Below are positions 1-8,747 of a DNA stretch of 64,000 nt, one piece after another. The notes below the pieces were generated by a model, which worked only from the letters and a program-made list of their open reading frames with translations, made no database searches and was not told the DNA's origin. A program made the translations under genes and the position numbers. This stretch comes from CAZCAC01 sp964496575. GTDB lineage: Bacteria; Planctomycetota; UBA1135; GCA-002686595. The stretch covers positions 1 through 64,000 of the forward strand of contig CAZCAC010000017.1 of the NCBI GenBank assembly GCA_964496575.1, read 5' to 3'. How positions within the stretch are numbered: the stretch's first letter is position 1; the number at the start of each line of letters is the position of its first letter.

Positions 1-330
1 ACACGTAGCTCACGGAGACGCGGAGCGGCACGGAGGTAACGGAGGACACGGTGAGTTCGCGACGGAAACGGAGACCACGGAGGTTTCAGACTGGTTTCGA
101 CACGGAGGGAACAGAGGGCACAGAGGAAACCCTGGTCGAGCGAACCACACACTGGAGTGATTCCATGTGCTCCGTGGGCTCTGCTTCCTCCGTGTCGAAA
201 CCAATCTGAAACCTCCGTGGTCTCCGTTTCCGTCGCGAACTCACCGTGTCCTCCGTTTCCTCCGTGCCGCTCCGCGTCTCCGTGAGCTCCGTGTGAACCC
301 GCCGTGATCTCCGTTCCCTCCGTGTCCGAA
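1..330. repeat. Large inverted repeat of CACGGAGG-type units
   Basis: Positions about 1-116 and 179-294 are reverse complements with only a few mismatches, leaving a loop of about 62 bp. Both arms are made of a degenerate short unit of the CACGGAGG / CCTCCGTG type repeated every 9-12 bases, and the units continue to about 330. The left arm starts at the window edge, so the element may extend further left. No coding function is supported. The same kind of unit (CACAGAGG) forms part of the palindrome at 45782-45997. This is an intergenic repeat downstream of the gene at 366-1727, and it could fold into a very long hairpin. Confidence 0.85.
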
Positions 331-365
331 ATCCAGCGCCGCAAAGCCCGCGAAACGGAAGAAGA

Positions 366-1727
366 CTAGTTCAACCGCACCGCCCGCTGGATCGGGATCG
401 GCGGGGTCAGCTCCTGACCCTTCGTCGGTCCGGCGTGCAGCTTGCGGACCAGCCCCATTCCCTCGATCACCCGACCGAAGGCGGCAAAGCCCTGGCCGTC
501 GGGGTTGCGCTTCCCGCCGAAGTCGAGCTCGGGCTGGTCGCCGATGCAGATGAAGAAGTGGTCGCGCGCCGTGTCGGGGCCATGGCGAACCATCGAGATC
601 ACGCCGTCGAGGTGGCGAAGGCCGGTGTCGCGAGTGCGTTCGAGCACGATCGGATCCAGGAATTCGCGCGTGGCGTCGGCACAGCCCTGGAGCACCTCGA
701 CCTTCACCGAGTCCTCCGGCTGGTTGTCGTGGCGCACCGTGCGGAAGAACTCGCCGTCGGAGTAGAACCCCTGGTGAACGTAGTGCAGAAAGTTCGCCGT
801 GGTGACCGGCGCGTGCTCGTGGTCCAGCTCCAGCACGATCTCACCCAACGCGGTGTCGATCTGGACCTTCGGGCGTGAAGGGATCGGCTCCTCGCGCCAG
901 CGGAAGTGCGGGAGCTTCGTGAGGTCGAGGTCCGCGAGGTGTGCGCGACCGGCCGCGTCGCGCTTCGCCGGCTTCACGTAGCGCCACTCGTGATCCCCCA
1001 GCACCTCCTCGACCAGCGCCGCCAGCTCGACATCGTACTCGCGGAGCTCGGTCCGGGTGTTGACGTGGTTGTGCAGCGAGTCGTTCTCCCGGTTGTCGTC
1101 GAACCAGTCCTGCACCGCCTCGGCCCAGTACTCGGCGCGGTCGGTCGCCGCGTAGGTGCCCGCGAAGAGTCCCTTCTCCAGCGCGTTTTCGTACGCCGCC
1201 TTCAAGCGGACGTCGAAGGTCGGGTCGAGCGTCTTCAGCGCGGAGCCGTGCACGATGTGCGCGAACTCGTGGATGAGGATGTTCTCGGTCGAGTAGGGAT
1301 CGCCCGGGAAGCACAGGACGTTCTCCTCGGCGCAGGAGACCGGCGAGCCACCCAGCCCGCGCGCGCGGCGATCCCAGTAGACGCGCGGTTTCATGTCGCG
1401 CTGCTCGGGAATGTCCGTCGTGTACTCGTCGTGCGCCATCACCACCAGGAACACGCCGTTCTTCGCCAGCGCGGCGAAGATGTCGTCACGCCCCTCCAGC
1501 ATCCGGCGCAGGATCCACGCCGACTCGCGCAGCGCCGCACCGGACACGCGCTTCGAACCGAGGATCGGGAAACCCGCGAGGTCGACGTGTTTCTGGTAGA
1601 AGGGATCGAGCTCCCGCTCGGCTCTCAGCGTCTCGGGAACGGGGCCGACCTCGATGGTGGGGACCTCGGAAGCCTGCCCGGGAAGCAGGAAGGGAATCAG
1701 CGAGAGCAGCGTCGTGATCGTGGGCAT
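366..1727 (-). CDS. Secreted HExxH protein fused to a cyclophilin-type prolyl isomerase
   Basis: The 453-residue product starts with a likely signal peptide (residues 1-19). The middle part has a zinc-metallopeptidase motif HEFAH (His153, Glu154, His157), followed about 40 residues later by AEYWAEAVQDWFD, whose glutamates could be the third zinc ligand of a gluzincin. Residues about 287-452 form a cyclophilin-like peptidyl-prolyl isomerase domain (VQIDTALGEIVLELDHEHAP, then a region with FFRTVRH and a C-terminal FGRVIEGMGLV). Cyclophilins catalyse cis-trans isomerisation of prolyl bonds, and this one would act outside the cytoplasm. The substrate of the HExxH part is unknown. The neighbour downstream is the inverted repeat; upstream is the fucosidase in the same direction, 34 bp away. 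The isomerase call is firm; peptidase activity is inferred from the motif only. Confidence 0.8.
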   Translation of the reverse strand: MPTITTLLSLIPFLLPGQASEVPTIEVGPVPETLRAERELDPFYQKHVDLAGFPILGSKRVSGAALRESAWILRRMLEGRDDIFAALAKNGVFLVVMAHDEYTTDIPEQRDMKPRVYWDRRARGLGGSPVSCAEENVLCFPGDPYSTENILIHEFAHIVHGSALKTLDPTFDVRLKAAYENALEKGLFAGTYAATDRAEYWAEAVQDWFDDNRENDSLHNHVNTRTELREYDVELAALVEEVLGDHEWRYVKPAKRDAAGRAHLADLDLTKLPHFRWREEPIPSRPKVQIDTALGEIVLELDHEHAPVTTANFLHYVHQGFYSDGEFFRTVRHDNQPEDSVKVEVLQGCADATREFLDPIVLERTRDTGLRHLDGVISMVRHGPDTARDHFFICIGDQPELDFGGKRNPDGQGFAAFGRVIEGMGLVRKLHAGPTKGQELTPPIPIQRAVRLN

Positions 1728-1761
1728 GGCGGGAATCCTACGCGAAACGCTGGGCCGCCCC

Positions 1762-3189
1762 TCAAGGCTCGTCCGCGATTCGCTCCAGCTCCACCGCCCA
1801 GGCGTGGCGGCCGACGGAACGCTGGCGGATCGCCTCCGGCACGACGATCACGGTAGCCGTACCGGTGTGGGTCCACGGCAGCACCTCGCCGGTCTCCAGC
1901 CAGCGCACCTCGCTCCCCTCCGCGGGAGCGATCGTCTCCAGCACGAATTCGGCCGGCGGCTTCGCGTCGGCGGTCGTGGCCACGTGGATGGCGAACACCG
2001 ACCCTTCGTTCTTCTTCTGCGTGAAGCGCACGGCGCCCTCGACGTACGGCGGGATCGCGCGCGTCCCGTAGATCGCCCGGCCGTTGATCTCCATCCAGGC
2101 GCCGATCTCCGCCAGCCGCTCGTACGCCTCGGCGTCCAGCGTCCCCTCCGGGCTCGGGCCGATGTTGAGCAGGAAGTTGCCGCCCTTGGCCACGATGTCG
2201 ACCAGGAGACCGATCAGCTCGTGCGCGGTCTTGTACTCCGGATCGCGCACCCATCCCCAGCTCGGCGACATGGTCAGGCACGTCTCCCACGGATAGGGGA
2301 GCTGCTGCTCGGGCACGCGCTGCTCCGGCGTGCGGTAGTTCTCGTACGGGCCGTGAACCGTGCGGTCGACGACGATCAAACCGGGCTGGTGCTCCCGGGC
2401 CATCTTCACGATGCGCGGCATGTCGACGTCCTGCTCCCACTCGGGGATGCGGTAGCCCCACGAGCGCACCTCGTCGTTGATCGTGTCGTTCGGGCGCACC
2501 CAGCCGCCGTCGAGCCAGAGGATGTCGACGCGACCGTAGCCGGTCATCAGCTCCTCGATCTGACCGTAGGTGAAATCGCAGAAACGTTGCCAGCGCTCGG
2601 GGTACTTGCGCGTGTCGTAGTTGTTGCAGCGGTCGGGTGTCGCCCACTCCGGCGCCCAGTAGTCTTCATGGTGCCAGTCGGGTTTGGAGAAGTAGGCGCC
2701 GGTCAGGAAGCCCTTGGCGCGGAAGGCGTCGAAGATCTCATTGGTGATGTTGGCTCGCGGGTTGAGGTGGAAGGGGCAGGAGGGATCGGTGATCGTGTAG
2801 TCGCTGAGCGCGGAGTCGAACATGCAGAAGCCGTCGTGGTGCTTGGTGGTGAAGACGACGTACTTCATCCCCGCGGCGGCGGCGGCCTTCGCCCACGGCT
2901 CGGGGTCGAACTGCTGCGGCTCGAAGGTCTCGTTCAGCGCCTGGTACTTGCGCTTGTAGTCGACGTAGTTCGCGCCGTCGCGCGAGCACCACGGCTGGTC
3001 CTCGGAGCAGATCGACCACGACTCGACGATGCCCCACTGGCTGTAGATGCCCCAGTGCATCATCAGGCCGAACTTGAGGTCCTGCCACTGCTCGAGCTTC
3101 GCGCGGACGGCGGGATCGTCGGGCCACTCGTACTCCTGGGCGGTGGCGGGGATGGTGAGGAGGAGACCGGCGGCCAGGGATTTCATCAT
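1762..3189 (-). CDS. Alpha-L-fucosidase, GH29 family
   Basis: The 475-residue protein has a signal peptide (MMKSLAAGLLLTIPATAQ) and is therefore exported. GH29 hallmarks are visible: KFGLMMHWGIYS near residues 39-50, TTKHHDGFCMFDS at 114-126, and DILWLDGGW around 222-230, where the Asp of WLDGG is the expected nucleophile. The enzyme removes terminal L-fucose from glycans with retention. I chose the double ATG at 3184-3189 because it directly precedes the hydrophobic leader; the frame stays open to 3246 but that extension is Arg-rich and unlike a leader. It is divergent from the GH106-like gene at 3275 with an 85-bp gap, so the two may share a control region and act on the same deoxy-sugar-rich polysaccharide. 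Confidence 0.9.
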   Translation of the reverse strand: MMKSLAAGLLLTIPATAQEYEWPDDPAVRAKLEQWQDLKFGLMMHWGIYSQWGIVESWSICSEDQPWCSRDGANYVDYKRKYQALNETFEPQQFDPEPWAKAAAAAGMKYVVFTTKHHDGFCMFDSALSDYTITDPSCPFHLNPRANITNEIFDAFRAKGFLTGAYFSKPDWHHEDYWAPEWATPDRCNNYDTRKYPERWQRFCDFTYGQIEELMTGYGRVDILWLDGGWVRPNDTINDEVRSWGYRIPEWEQDVDMPRIVKMAREHQPGLIVVDRTVHGPYENYRTPEQRVPEQQLPYPWETCLTMSPSWGWVRDPEYKTAHELIGLLVDIVAKGGNFLLNIGPSPEGTLDAEAYERLAEIGAWMEINGRAIYGTRAIPPYVEGAVRFTQKKNEGSVFAIHVATTADAKPPAEFVLETIAPAEGSEVRWLETGEVLPWTHTGTATVIVVPEAIRQRSVGRHAWAVELERIADEP

Positions 3190-3274
3190 CGGATGGGGCT
3201 TCGTCGTTGGGTTCCGGAAGCGGTAACGTACCCTCGATCGAGCCACTGCGACACCCGTTACCCCACGACCCGCC

Positions 3275-5869
3275 GTGAACCCAATCCGACTCGCCCTCTC
3301 GCTGATCCCGCTGCTCTGCGCCTGCGAGGGTCCTCCATCGGTCAGCGTGCTCGACTGGCCCGAGCCGGTCGCGCAGAACCGTCCCGGCCTCTACTGGTGG
3401 ATCCCGGGCAGCGCCATGGACGAGGAGGACCTGACCTGGAACCTCGAGACGCTGCGCGACGCGGGCTTCGGCGGGGTGAGCATGATCTCGATCTACGGCG
3501 TGAAGGGGGAGGAGGAGCGCTTCCTCGAGTTCTTGTCGCCACGCTGGGTGGAGATGTTCGATCACGCCGCGCGCGAGGCGGAGAGGCTGGGGCTCTGGCT
3601 CGATCTGACACCGGGCGGCGGCTGGCGACTGGGCGGGCCGGAGATCGATGAGGCGCGCGGCGAGCAGCGGATCGCCGTGAGTGACGGTGGGTTGCAGCCG
3701 GAATCCGTGGGCTCGAAGGTCAAGCGTGCCGGGCCCGGTGCGACCGGCCGCGCGATCAACCCCTACTCGAAGGAGATCCTGCTCGAGTACCTCGCGAAGT
3801 TCGAGCCGGTCTTCGAGCGCGAGGGGAGCCTCCCGCCCCGCGCCTTCTACCACGACTCCTTCGAGTACCAGGGGAACTGGTGCGACGGATTCCTCGAGGC
3901 TTTCGAGGATCGTCGCGGATACGACCTCGCCGATCACGCGCTCGCGCTCTCCGGCGAGGGCGCTCCCGACACGGTGGCGCGGGTGCGCCACGACTACCGC
4001 GAGACGCTGAGCGACCTGCACCTCGAGAGCGTCGAGGCGCTGGTCGAGTGGGCGAGCCGGTACGGCGCGGAGGTGCGCCAGCAGGCGCACGGCTCGCCGA
4101 CCAATCTGCTAGACGGCTACGCGCTGTGCGGCATCCCCGAGACGGAGATCTTCGGCGCGGGGGAGTTCGCCATCCCCGGTCTGCGCCGCGAGGCGGACAA
4201 CGTGCGCCGCGAGCGCCCCGCTCCGCTGGTCAACCGCCTCGCCTCTTCGGCCGCGCACGTGGCCGGACGGCGGCTCGTCGCCTCGGAGACGTGCACCTGG
4301 GTGCGCAACCACTTCCGCACCGCGCTGTCGCAGGTCAAGCCGGAGGTCGATCGCCTCTTCCTAGCCGGGATCAACCACGTCTTCTTCCACGGCTGCTGCT
4401 ACTCACCGAAGGACGCGGAGTGGCCGGGGTGGCTCTTCTACGCGTCGCTGCAGTGCAACCCGCGCAACGCGTTCTGGCGCGACATCGGCGCGCTGACCGC
4501 GTATGTCACGCGGTGCCAGTCGATCCTGCAGGCGGGGGTGCCGGACCAGGACCTGCTCGTGTACTGGCCGATCCACGACCTGTGGAGCGAGACCGACGAT
4601 CCGCTGAATCGAAACCTGGCCGTCCATCATCCCGAGTTCCTGACCGAGAAGAGCTGGGGGCGGACGGCGCGGGCGCTGCTGGACGGCGGCTACTCCTTCG
4701 ACTTCGTGTCGGACCGCCTGCTGTGCTCGGTGCGCTTCGAGGAGGATCGGCTCACCGCGAACGGCGCGAGATGGTCGGCGGTGATCGTACCGCCGACGGT
4801 GCACCTGCCGGTCGGGACGCTCGAGGCGCTGGAGGGGCTCGCGACGCAGGGCGCCACGGTGATCTTCGAGGGAGCGCTGCCCCGGGACGTCCCCGGCCTG
4901 GGGTCTCTCGAATCCCGGCGGGAGTCGCTGCGTGGCCTGCTCGACGCCCTGACCCCGAGCGCGCCCGCGAGCGGGAGCTTCGCCGAGCTGCGAGTCGGCG
5001 CGGGCCGGATCCTGGTGGGGGACGACGTCGGCTCCATGCTCGATGAGGCGGCCGTGTTGCCCGAGGAGATGGTCGCTGCCGGCCTGCGCTGCATCCGCCG
5101 TCGCCACGGTGAAGCGACGCACTACTTCATCGCCAACGAGGGACCGGCGGTCGTCGACGGCTGGATCGGACTCGCGCGCCCCGCTTCGAGCGCGGTGCTG
5201 CTCGATCCGATGACCGGGAAGAGCGGCGTCGTGCCGCTGCGAGGCGACGGGGCAGCTCCCGAGGTGCGCCTGCAGCTGCGACCGGGAGAGAGCCGCATCC
5301 TGAAGCTGCTCCTCGATTCGATCGTCGACGGTCCCGCCTGGCGCGCATCGTGCCTCGCCGGCGAACCGCGGGAGCTGGTGGGGGAGTGGCGCGTCGAGTT
5401 CACGGACGGCGGGCCGGTGCTGCCCGCTTCCTTCACCACTCTCGAGCTCGCTTCGTGGACCGAGCTCGGCGAGGAGGAGGCCGGGCGCTTCGCGGGGACG
5501 GCGCGCTATCGCCTCGAGCTGGAGCTGCCCGAGGGTGTGGCGCACGCCTGGCGGCTCGCTCTCGGCGACGTTCGCGAGAGCGCGCTTATCTTCATCGACG
5601 GAAAGCGCGTTGGCACGCTGATCGCTCACCCCTACACCCTCGACCTGCTCGGCGTGCTACGGCCGGGGCGGCACGTACTGGAGATCGAGGTCACCAACCT
5701 CTCCGCCAATCGCATCCGCGACCTCGACCGCCGCGGCGTCAACTGGAAGCGGTTCCACGACATCAACTTCGTCGATCACGAGTACCGGAAGTTCGACGCG
5801 AGCGGCTGGCCGCTGGCCCCGTCGGGACTGCTGGGGCCGGTCACCATCACGGCGCTGCGGTTCGAGTGA
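3275..5869 (+). CDS. GH106-like alpha-L-rhamnosidase family lipoprotein
   Basis: The 864-residue product starts at a GTG and has an N-terminal hydrophobic stretch ending in LLCAC, a plausible lipobox, so it is probably a lipoprotein. Residues about 36-80 (RPGLYWWIPGSAMDEEDL, then a segment with FGGVSMISIYG) match the start of the GH106 barrel. A carboxylate-rich YHDSFEYQG follows at 192-200. The C-terminal 170 residues look like a galactose-binding beta-sandwich of the kind appended to such enzymes. It would release L-rhamnose or a related sugar. It faces the GH29 fucosidase gene across an 85-bp divergent spacer and converges on the propeller gene at 5922. A 29-codon homologue of its last residues survives at 8579-8668. 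The exact substrate cannot be read from sequence. Confidence 0.72.
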   Translation: MNPIRLALSLIPLLCACEGPPSVSVLDWPEPVAQNRPGLYWWIPGSAMDEEDLTWNLETLRDAGFGGVSMISIYGVKGEEERFLEFLSPRWVEMFDHAAREAERLGLWLDLTPGGGWRLGGPEIDEARGEQRIAVSDGGLQPESVGSKVKRAGPGATGRAINPYSKEILLEYLAKFEPVFEREGSLPPRAFYHDSFEYQGNWCDGFLEAFEDRRGYDLADHALALSGEGAPDTVARVRHDYRETLSDLHLESVEALVEWASRYGAEVRQQAHGSPTNLLDGYALCGIPETEIFGAGEFAIPGLRREADNVRRERPAPLVNRLASSAAHVAGRRLVASETCTWVRNHFRTALSQVKPEVDRLFLAGINHVFFHGCCYSPKDAEWPGWLFYASLQCNPRNAFWRDIGALTAYVTRCQSILQAGVPDQDLLVYWPIHDLWSETDDPLNRNLAVHHPEFLTEKSWGRTARALLDGGYSFDFVSDRLLCSVRFEEDRLTANGARWSAVIVPPTVHLPVGTLEALEGLATQGATVIFEGALPRDVPGLGSLESRRESLRGLLDALTPSAPASGSFAELRVGAGRILVGDDVGSMLDEAAVLPEEMVAAGLRCIRRRHGEATHYFIANEGPAVVDGWIGLARPASSAVLLDPMTGKSGVVPLRGDGAAPEVRLQLRPGESRILKLLLDSIVDGPAWRASCLAGEPRELVGEWRVEFTDGGPVLPASFTTLELASWTELGEEEAGRFAGTARYRLELELPEGVAHAWRLALGDVRESALIFIDGKRVGTLIAHPYTLDLLGVLRPGRHVLEIEVTNLSANRIRDLDRRGVNWKRFHDINFVDHEYRKFDASGWPLAPSGLLGPVTITALRFE

Positions 5870-5909
5870 GGGGGAGTTTCCCTTTCGCGGAGGGTGGTAG
5901 CCTGGCCCC

Positions 5910-5927
5910 GGTCCATCCACATCACGG
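5910..5927 (-). repeat. 3'-flank repeat of C-terminal module genes, copy 1
   Basis: Read on the minus strand this is CCGTGATGTGGATGGACC, overlapping the TGA stop of the gene at 5922-8528. It matches the two identical copies at 10958-10979 and 33655-33676 except for one base in the first 18. Each copy begins in the last codon of a protein with the shared C-terminal module and runs into non-coding DNA. Its function is unknown. Confidence 0.75.
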
Positions 5928-8528
5928 CAGCCAGGTGATCTCATACCCATTCGACAGGTTGAAGCCCGAGGTGCACGGCGAGGCGGTCGGATTGCGGTAC
6001 CAGTACTGGTAGTGCCGGATGTCACCGGCGAGGACGCGGCCCTTGCTTCCGATGGAAAGCGTCGTGGCCGCGCTCCCGATGGCGTCGGACATGCGGGTCT
6101 GAATGCGGATCAGCCCGCCGCCCACGCAGCGCAGGCCGTCGCCGAAGATGATCCCGTCGCCGCCGTTCACCGCGTTTGCGCCCTGGAAGTAGAGGCCGAT
6201 CTGATTCGGTTCGACCTGCGTCGTCACGAGGACGAGGGAGTCGTCACTCACGCTGGGCACGCCGCTGGCGTAGAGCCGCGCGCCTTGCGCGAAGAGGCCG
6301 TTCGCGCACCCCGATCCGAAGACGCTGCCGTCGTTGTCGTTGCCGCAGGGGCAGGGGATTCCGGAGCCGGGATCACCGTAACAGTAGGAAGAGCCCGGTG
6401 CGGAACTGAAGAGGGAGACCGCGCCGGCTTCCGAGGCGCTATCATCGTCCTGGTCGCCGTTAACGCCGGTCGAGGCGCTGTCCTCTCGGTATGCCCCGAT
6501 GACCACGGTGTCGCCGGAGACGTCGACGGCCCACCCGAAGTACTCGTGCGTGTCGGTGTTGGAAGCCTTGAGATACGCTGCCTGACTCCACGCCGTCCCG
6601 CTCCGCTCGAAGACGTACGCCGCGCCGGCGGAGTAGAGGCTGTCGTCGTCCTGGTCGCCGTCGACCCCCGTGGCGCTGCTGTCCTCGAAATGGGCACCGA
6701 CGACCACGGTGTCGCCGAACACCGCGACGGATATCCCGAAGAAGTCGCTGATGTCGGTGTTGGAGGCCTTGAGGTACGCTCGCTGCGTCCAGATCCTCCC
6801 GCTCCGATCGAAGACGTAAGCCGCCCCCGACTTGTGGGCGGCGAAGTTGTCCTGGTCTCCGTTCACGCCGGTGGCGCTGCTGTCCTCTCCGTAGGCCCCG
6901 ACGACGGCGGTGTCGCTCCAGACTCCGACGGAAACACCGAAATGGTCCCCCGCATCGGAGTTCGAAGCCTTCAGGTAGACCTCCTGGCTCCAGGTGGTGC
7001 CGCAGCGCCCAAAAACGTAGGCCGCGCCGGCATCGTGGGCACCGTTGCCATTCTGGTGGCCGTTCACCACGTTGGTACCGCTGTCCTCCTGATCCGCGCC
7101 GACGACCACGGTGTCGCCGGAGATCGCCACCGAGCGCCCGAATCGGTCACCACTGTAGGGCCCTGCACCGACATCTGCGTTCGAAGCCTTGAGATACGCC
7201 TGCTGGTTCCAGATCCCGCCTGCGCGCACGTAGACGTAGGCCGCTCCGATTCCGTAAGCGGTGTTGTCGTTCTGGTCACCGTTCACTCCGGTGGCGTTGC
7301 TCCTCTCCCCGGGAGCCCCGATGACCACGGTGTCACCCGAGACCGCCACAGAGCAGCCGAACCAGTCGTGAACTTCGGTGTTGGAGGCCTTGAGATAGGC
7401 CTGCTGGCCCCAGGTCGCGCCATTTCGCACGAACACGTAGGCCGCGCCGGCTACGTAAGTGCTGTTGTCGGACTGGTCTCCGTTCACGCCTGTCGCGCCG
7501 CTGGCTTCTTCGCGCGCACCCACTACGATGGTGTCGCCCGACACCGCCACGGAATAACCGAACCAGTCATCGGCGTCGGTGTTGGACGCCTTGAGATAAG
7601 CCTGTTGGCTCCAATTCGAACCACTCCCCACGAAGACGTAGGCCGCTCCGGAGTCGGGTGCGCTGTTGTCATCCTGGTCACCGTTCACTCCGGTGGCATG
7701 GCTCTTTTCCCGGGGGGCACTGACGACCACGGTGCCGCCATCCGCCGCGACCGAGAAGCCGAACCAGTCGCCCGCGCCGGTGTTGGACGCCTTGATGTAC
7801 GCTCGCTGCGCGATGGGGTCGATCGTCAATGGGTAGCGCGCTCCGGCCTCATCGATCTCGAGGCGCAGGCACTCACCGTCGAGCTCGAAGCTCGCCGGTA
7901 GCCGACGTCCATCGGCGTCGAAGACGCTCAACCCACAGTACGTGACGGCAGCTGCGCCGGCCTCATCCAGGAACCGCACCCCGCGCCGGTCGGAGGTGAT
8001 CGATGGGCACAGGCTCCCACGAACGGCGAGGGAGAAGGTCAGGAGACGCGCGGCTCTTCCTCCATCTCGCGGAGGTCGCCGACGAACCGTGTATCCATGC
8101 TCGAAGCCGCGCGTGTCGTTCACGTACCACTCCTCGAGCACCGTGTCCCACCGGTAGCTCACGCGTCCACCCTCGGCCTTCACCTCGACCGGCCGAATCA
8201 CGGCTTGCTCACTCCTCGCGAAACCGTAGCGTTCGAGCTCGAGCCCCCAGCCCCAGCCGCCTTCGTCTGGAACGGTCGAGAAGCCGCGGCCGTCGAAGAG
8301 AGTCGCCCACCGCTGCCCGGGATTGCAGGCCCGGTAGCCATACTCCATGGCGACGGCAGCGTGACGTCCCGCCTCGTAGGCTTCCCGGATACCGCGCCAC
8401 TCCTCCGAGCAAAGTCCGCTGTCCGGCGGACGGTCGGCTTCTCTTTCGAACGAAGCCTCCGTCGCGCCTCTACCTTGCGAGATCGGCGTCAGGGCCCAGA
8501 AGCAGAGCAGCGGGAGTGCGGCATTCAT
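5922..8528 (-). CDS. Secreted seven-repeat beta-propeller protein with Cys-rich C-terminal module
   Basis: The 868-residue protein has a signal peptide (MNAALPLLCFWALTPISQG), so I place the start at 8528 rather than the upstream in-frame ATG at 8558. Residues about 30-235 form an N-terminal domain shared with the protein at 20214 (EEWYVND and HGYTVRRRPP motifs). Seven repeats of about 58 residues follow, each with YLKASNTD, FGxSVAVSGDTVVVGA and GVNGDQ elements, consistent with a seven-bladed FG-GAP propeller. The last 155 residues are the Cys-rich module: CPCGNDNDGS, then GDGLRC, then a tail NGYEITWLP. It is presumably displayed on or released from the cell surface; no enzymatic residues are evident. 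It converges with the GH106-like gene. Confidence 0.85.
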   Translation of the reverse strand: MNAALPLLCFWALTPISQGRGATEASFEREADRPPDSGLCSEEWRGIREAYEAGRHAAVAMEYGYRACNPGQRWATLFDGRGFSTVPDEGGWGWGLELERYGFARSEQAVIRPVEVKAEGGRVSYRWDTVLEEWYVNDTRGFEHGYTVRRRPPRDGGRAARLLTFSLAVRGSLCPSITSDRRGVRFLDEAGAAAVTYCGLSVFDADGRRLPASFELDGECLRLEIDEAGARYPLTIDPIAQRAYIKASNTGAGDWFGFSVAADGGTVVVSAPREKSHATGVNGDQDDNSAPDSGAAYVFVGSGSNWSQQAYLKASNTDADDWFGYSVAVSGDTIVVGAREEASGATGVNGDQSDNSTYVAGAAYVFVRNGATWGQQAYLKASNTEVHDWFGCSVAVSGDTVVIGAPGERSNATGVNGDQNDNTAYGIGAAYVYVRAGGIWNQQAYLKASNADVGAGPYSGDRFGRSVAISGDTVVVGADQEDSGTNVVNGHQNGNGAHDAGAAYVFGRCGTTWSQEVYLKASNSDAGDHFGVSVGVWSDTAVVGAYGEDSSATGVNGDQDNFAAHKSGAAYVFDRSGRIWTQRAYLKASNTDISDFFGISVAVFGDTVVVGAHFEDSSATGVDGDQDDDSLYSAGAAYVFERSGTAWSQAAYLKASNTDTHEYFGWAVDVSGDTVVIGAYREDSASTGVNGDQDDDSASEAGAVSLFSSAPGSSYCYGDPGSGIPCPCGNDNDGSVFGSGCANGLFAQGARLYASGVPSVSDDSLVLVTTQVEPNQIGLYFQGANAVNGGDGIIFGDGLRCVGGGLIRIQTRMSDAIGSAATTLSIGSKGRVLAGDIRHYQYWYRNPTASPCTSGFNLSNGYEITWLP

Positions 8529-8578
8529 CTTCGATGAGAAGGAAGTGGAGCATAGCACGGAGTCCTGACTCTGTACGC

Positions 8579-8668
8579 GAGTACCGACAGTCCGACGCGA
8601 ACAGCTGGCTGTTGCCCACTTCAGGGCTGCTGGAGCCGGTCACCCTCACGGGCCTGGGGTTCGAGTGA
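8579..8668 (+). pseudogene. Remnant of the 3' end of a GH106-like gene
   Basis: The last 29 codons before the TGA at 8666-8668 read EYRQSDANSWLLPTSGLLEP followed by VTLTGLGFE. They align without gaps to the end of the GH106-like protein at 3275-5869 (EYRKFDASGWPLAPSGLLGP followed by VTITALRFE). The similarity continues past the stop: both have TTCGAGTGAGGG and a GGTGGTAGC block about 35-40 bases later. The rest of the gene is absent, since the frame upstream is antisense to the propeller gene. This is best explained as the tail of a lost paralogue. Confidence 0.75.
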
Positions 8669-8747
8669 GGGCGAGTGCCGCTTTCCGCGGCTGGTGGTAG
8701 CATGGTTCCTGTTCATCCCCTGTCTTCCGCCACCGAGGAGCTCTCCG

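Noticed and set aside
1..330. CRISPR-like array
   Set aside because: The CACGGAGG units are short, degenerate and irregularly spaced, with no unique spacers; the structure is an inverted repeat.
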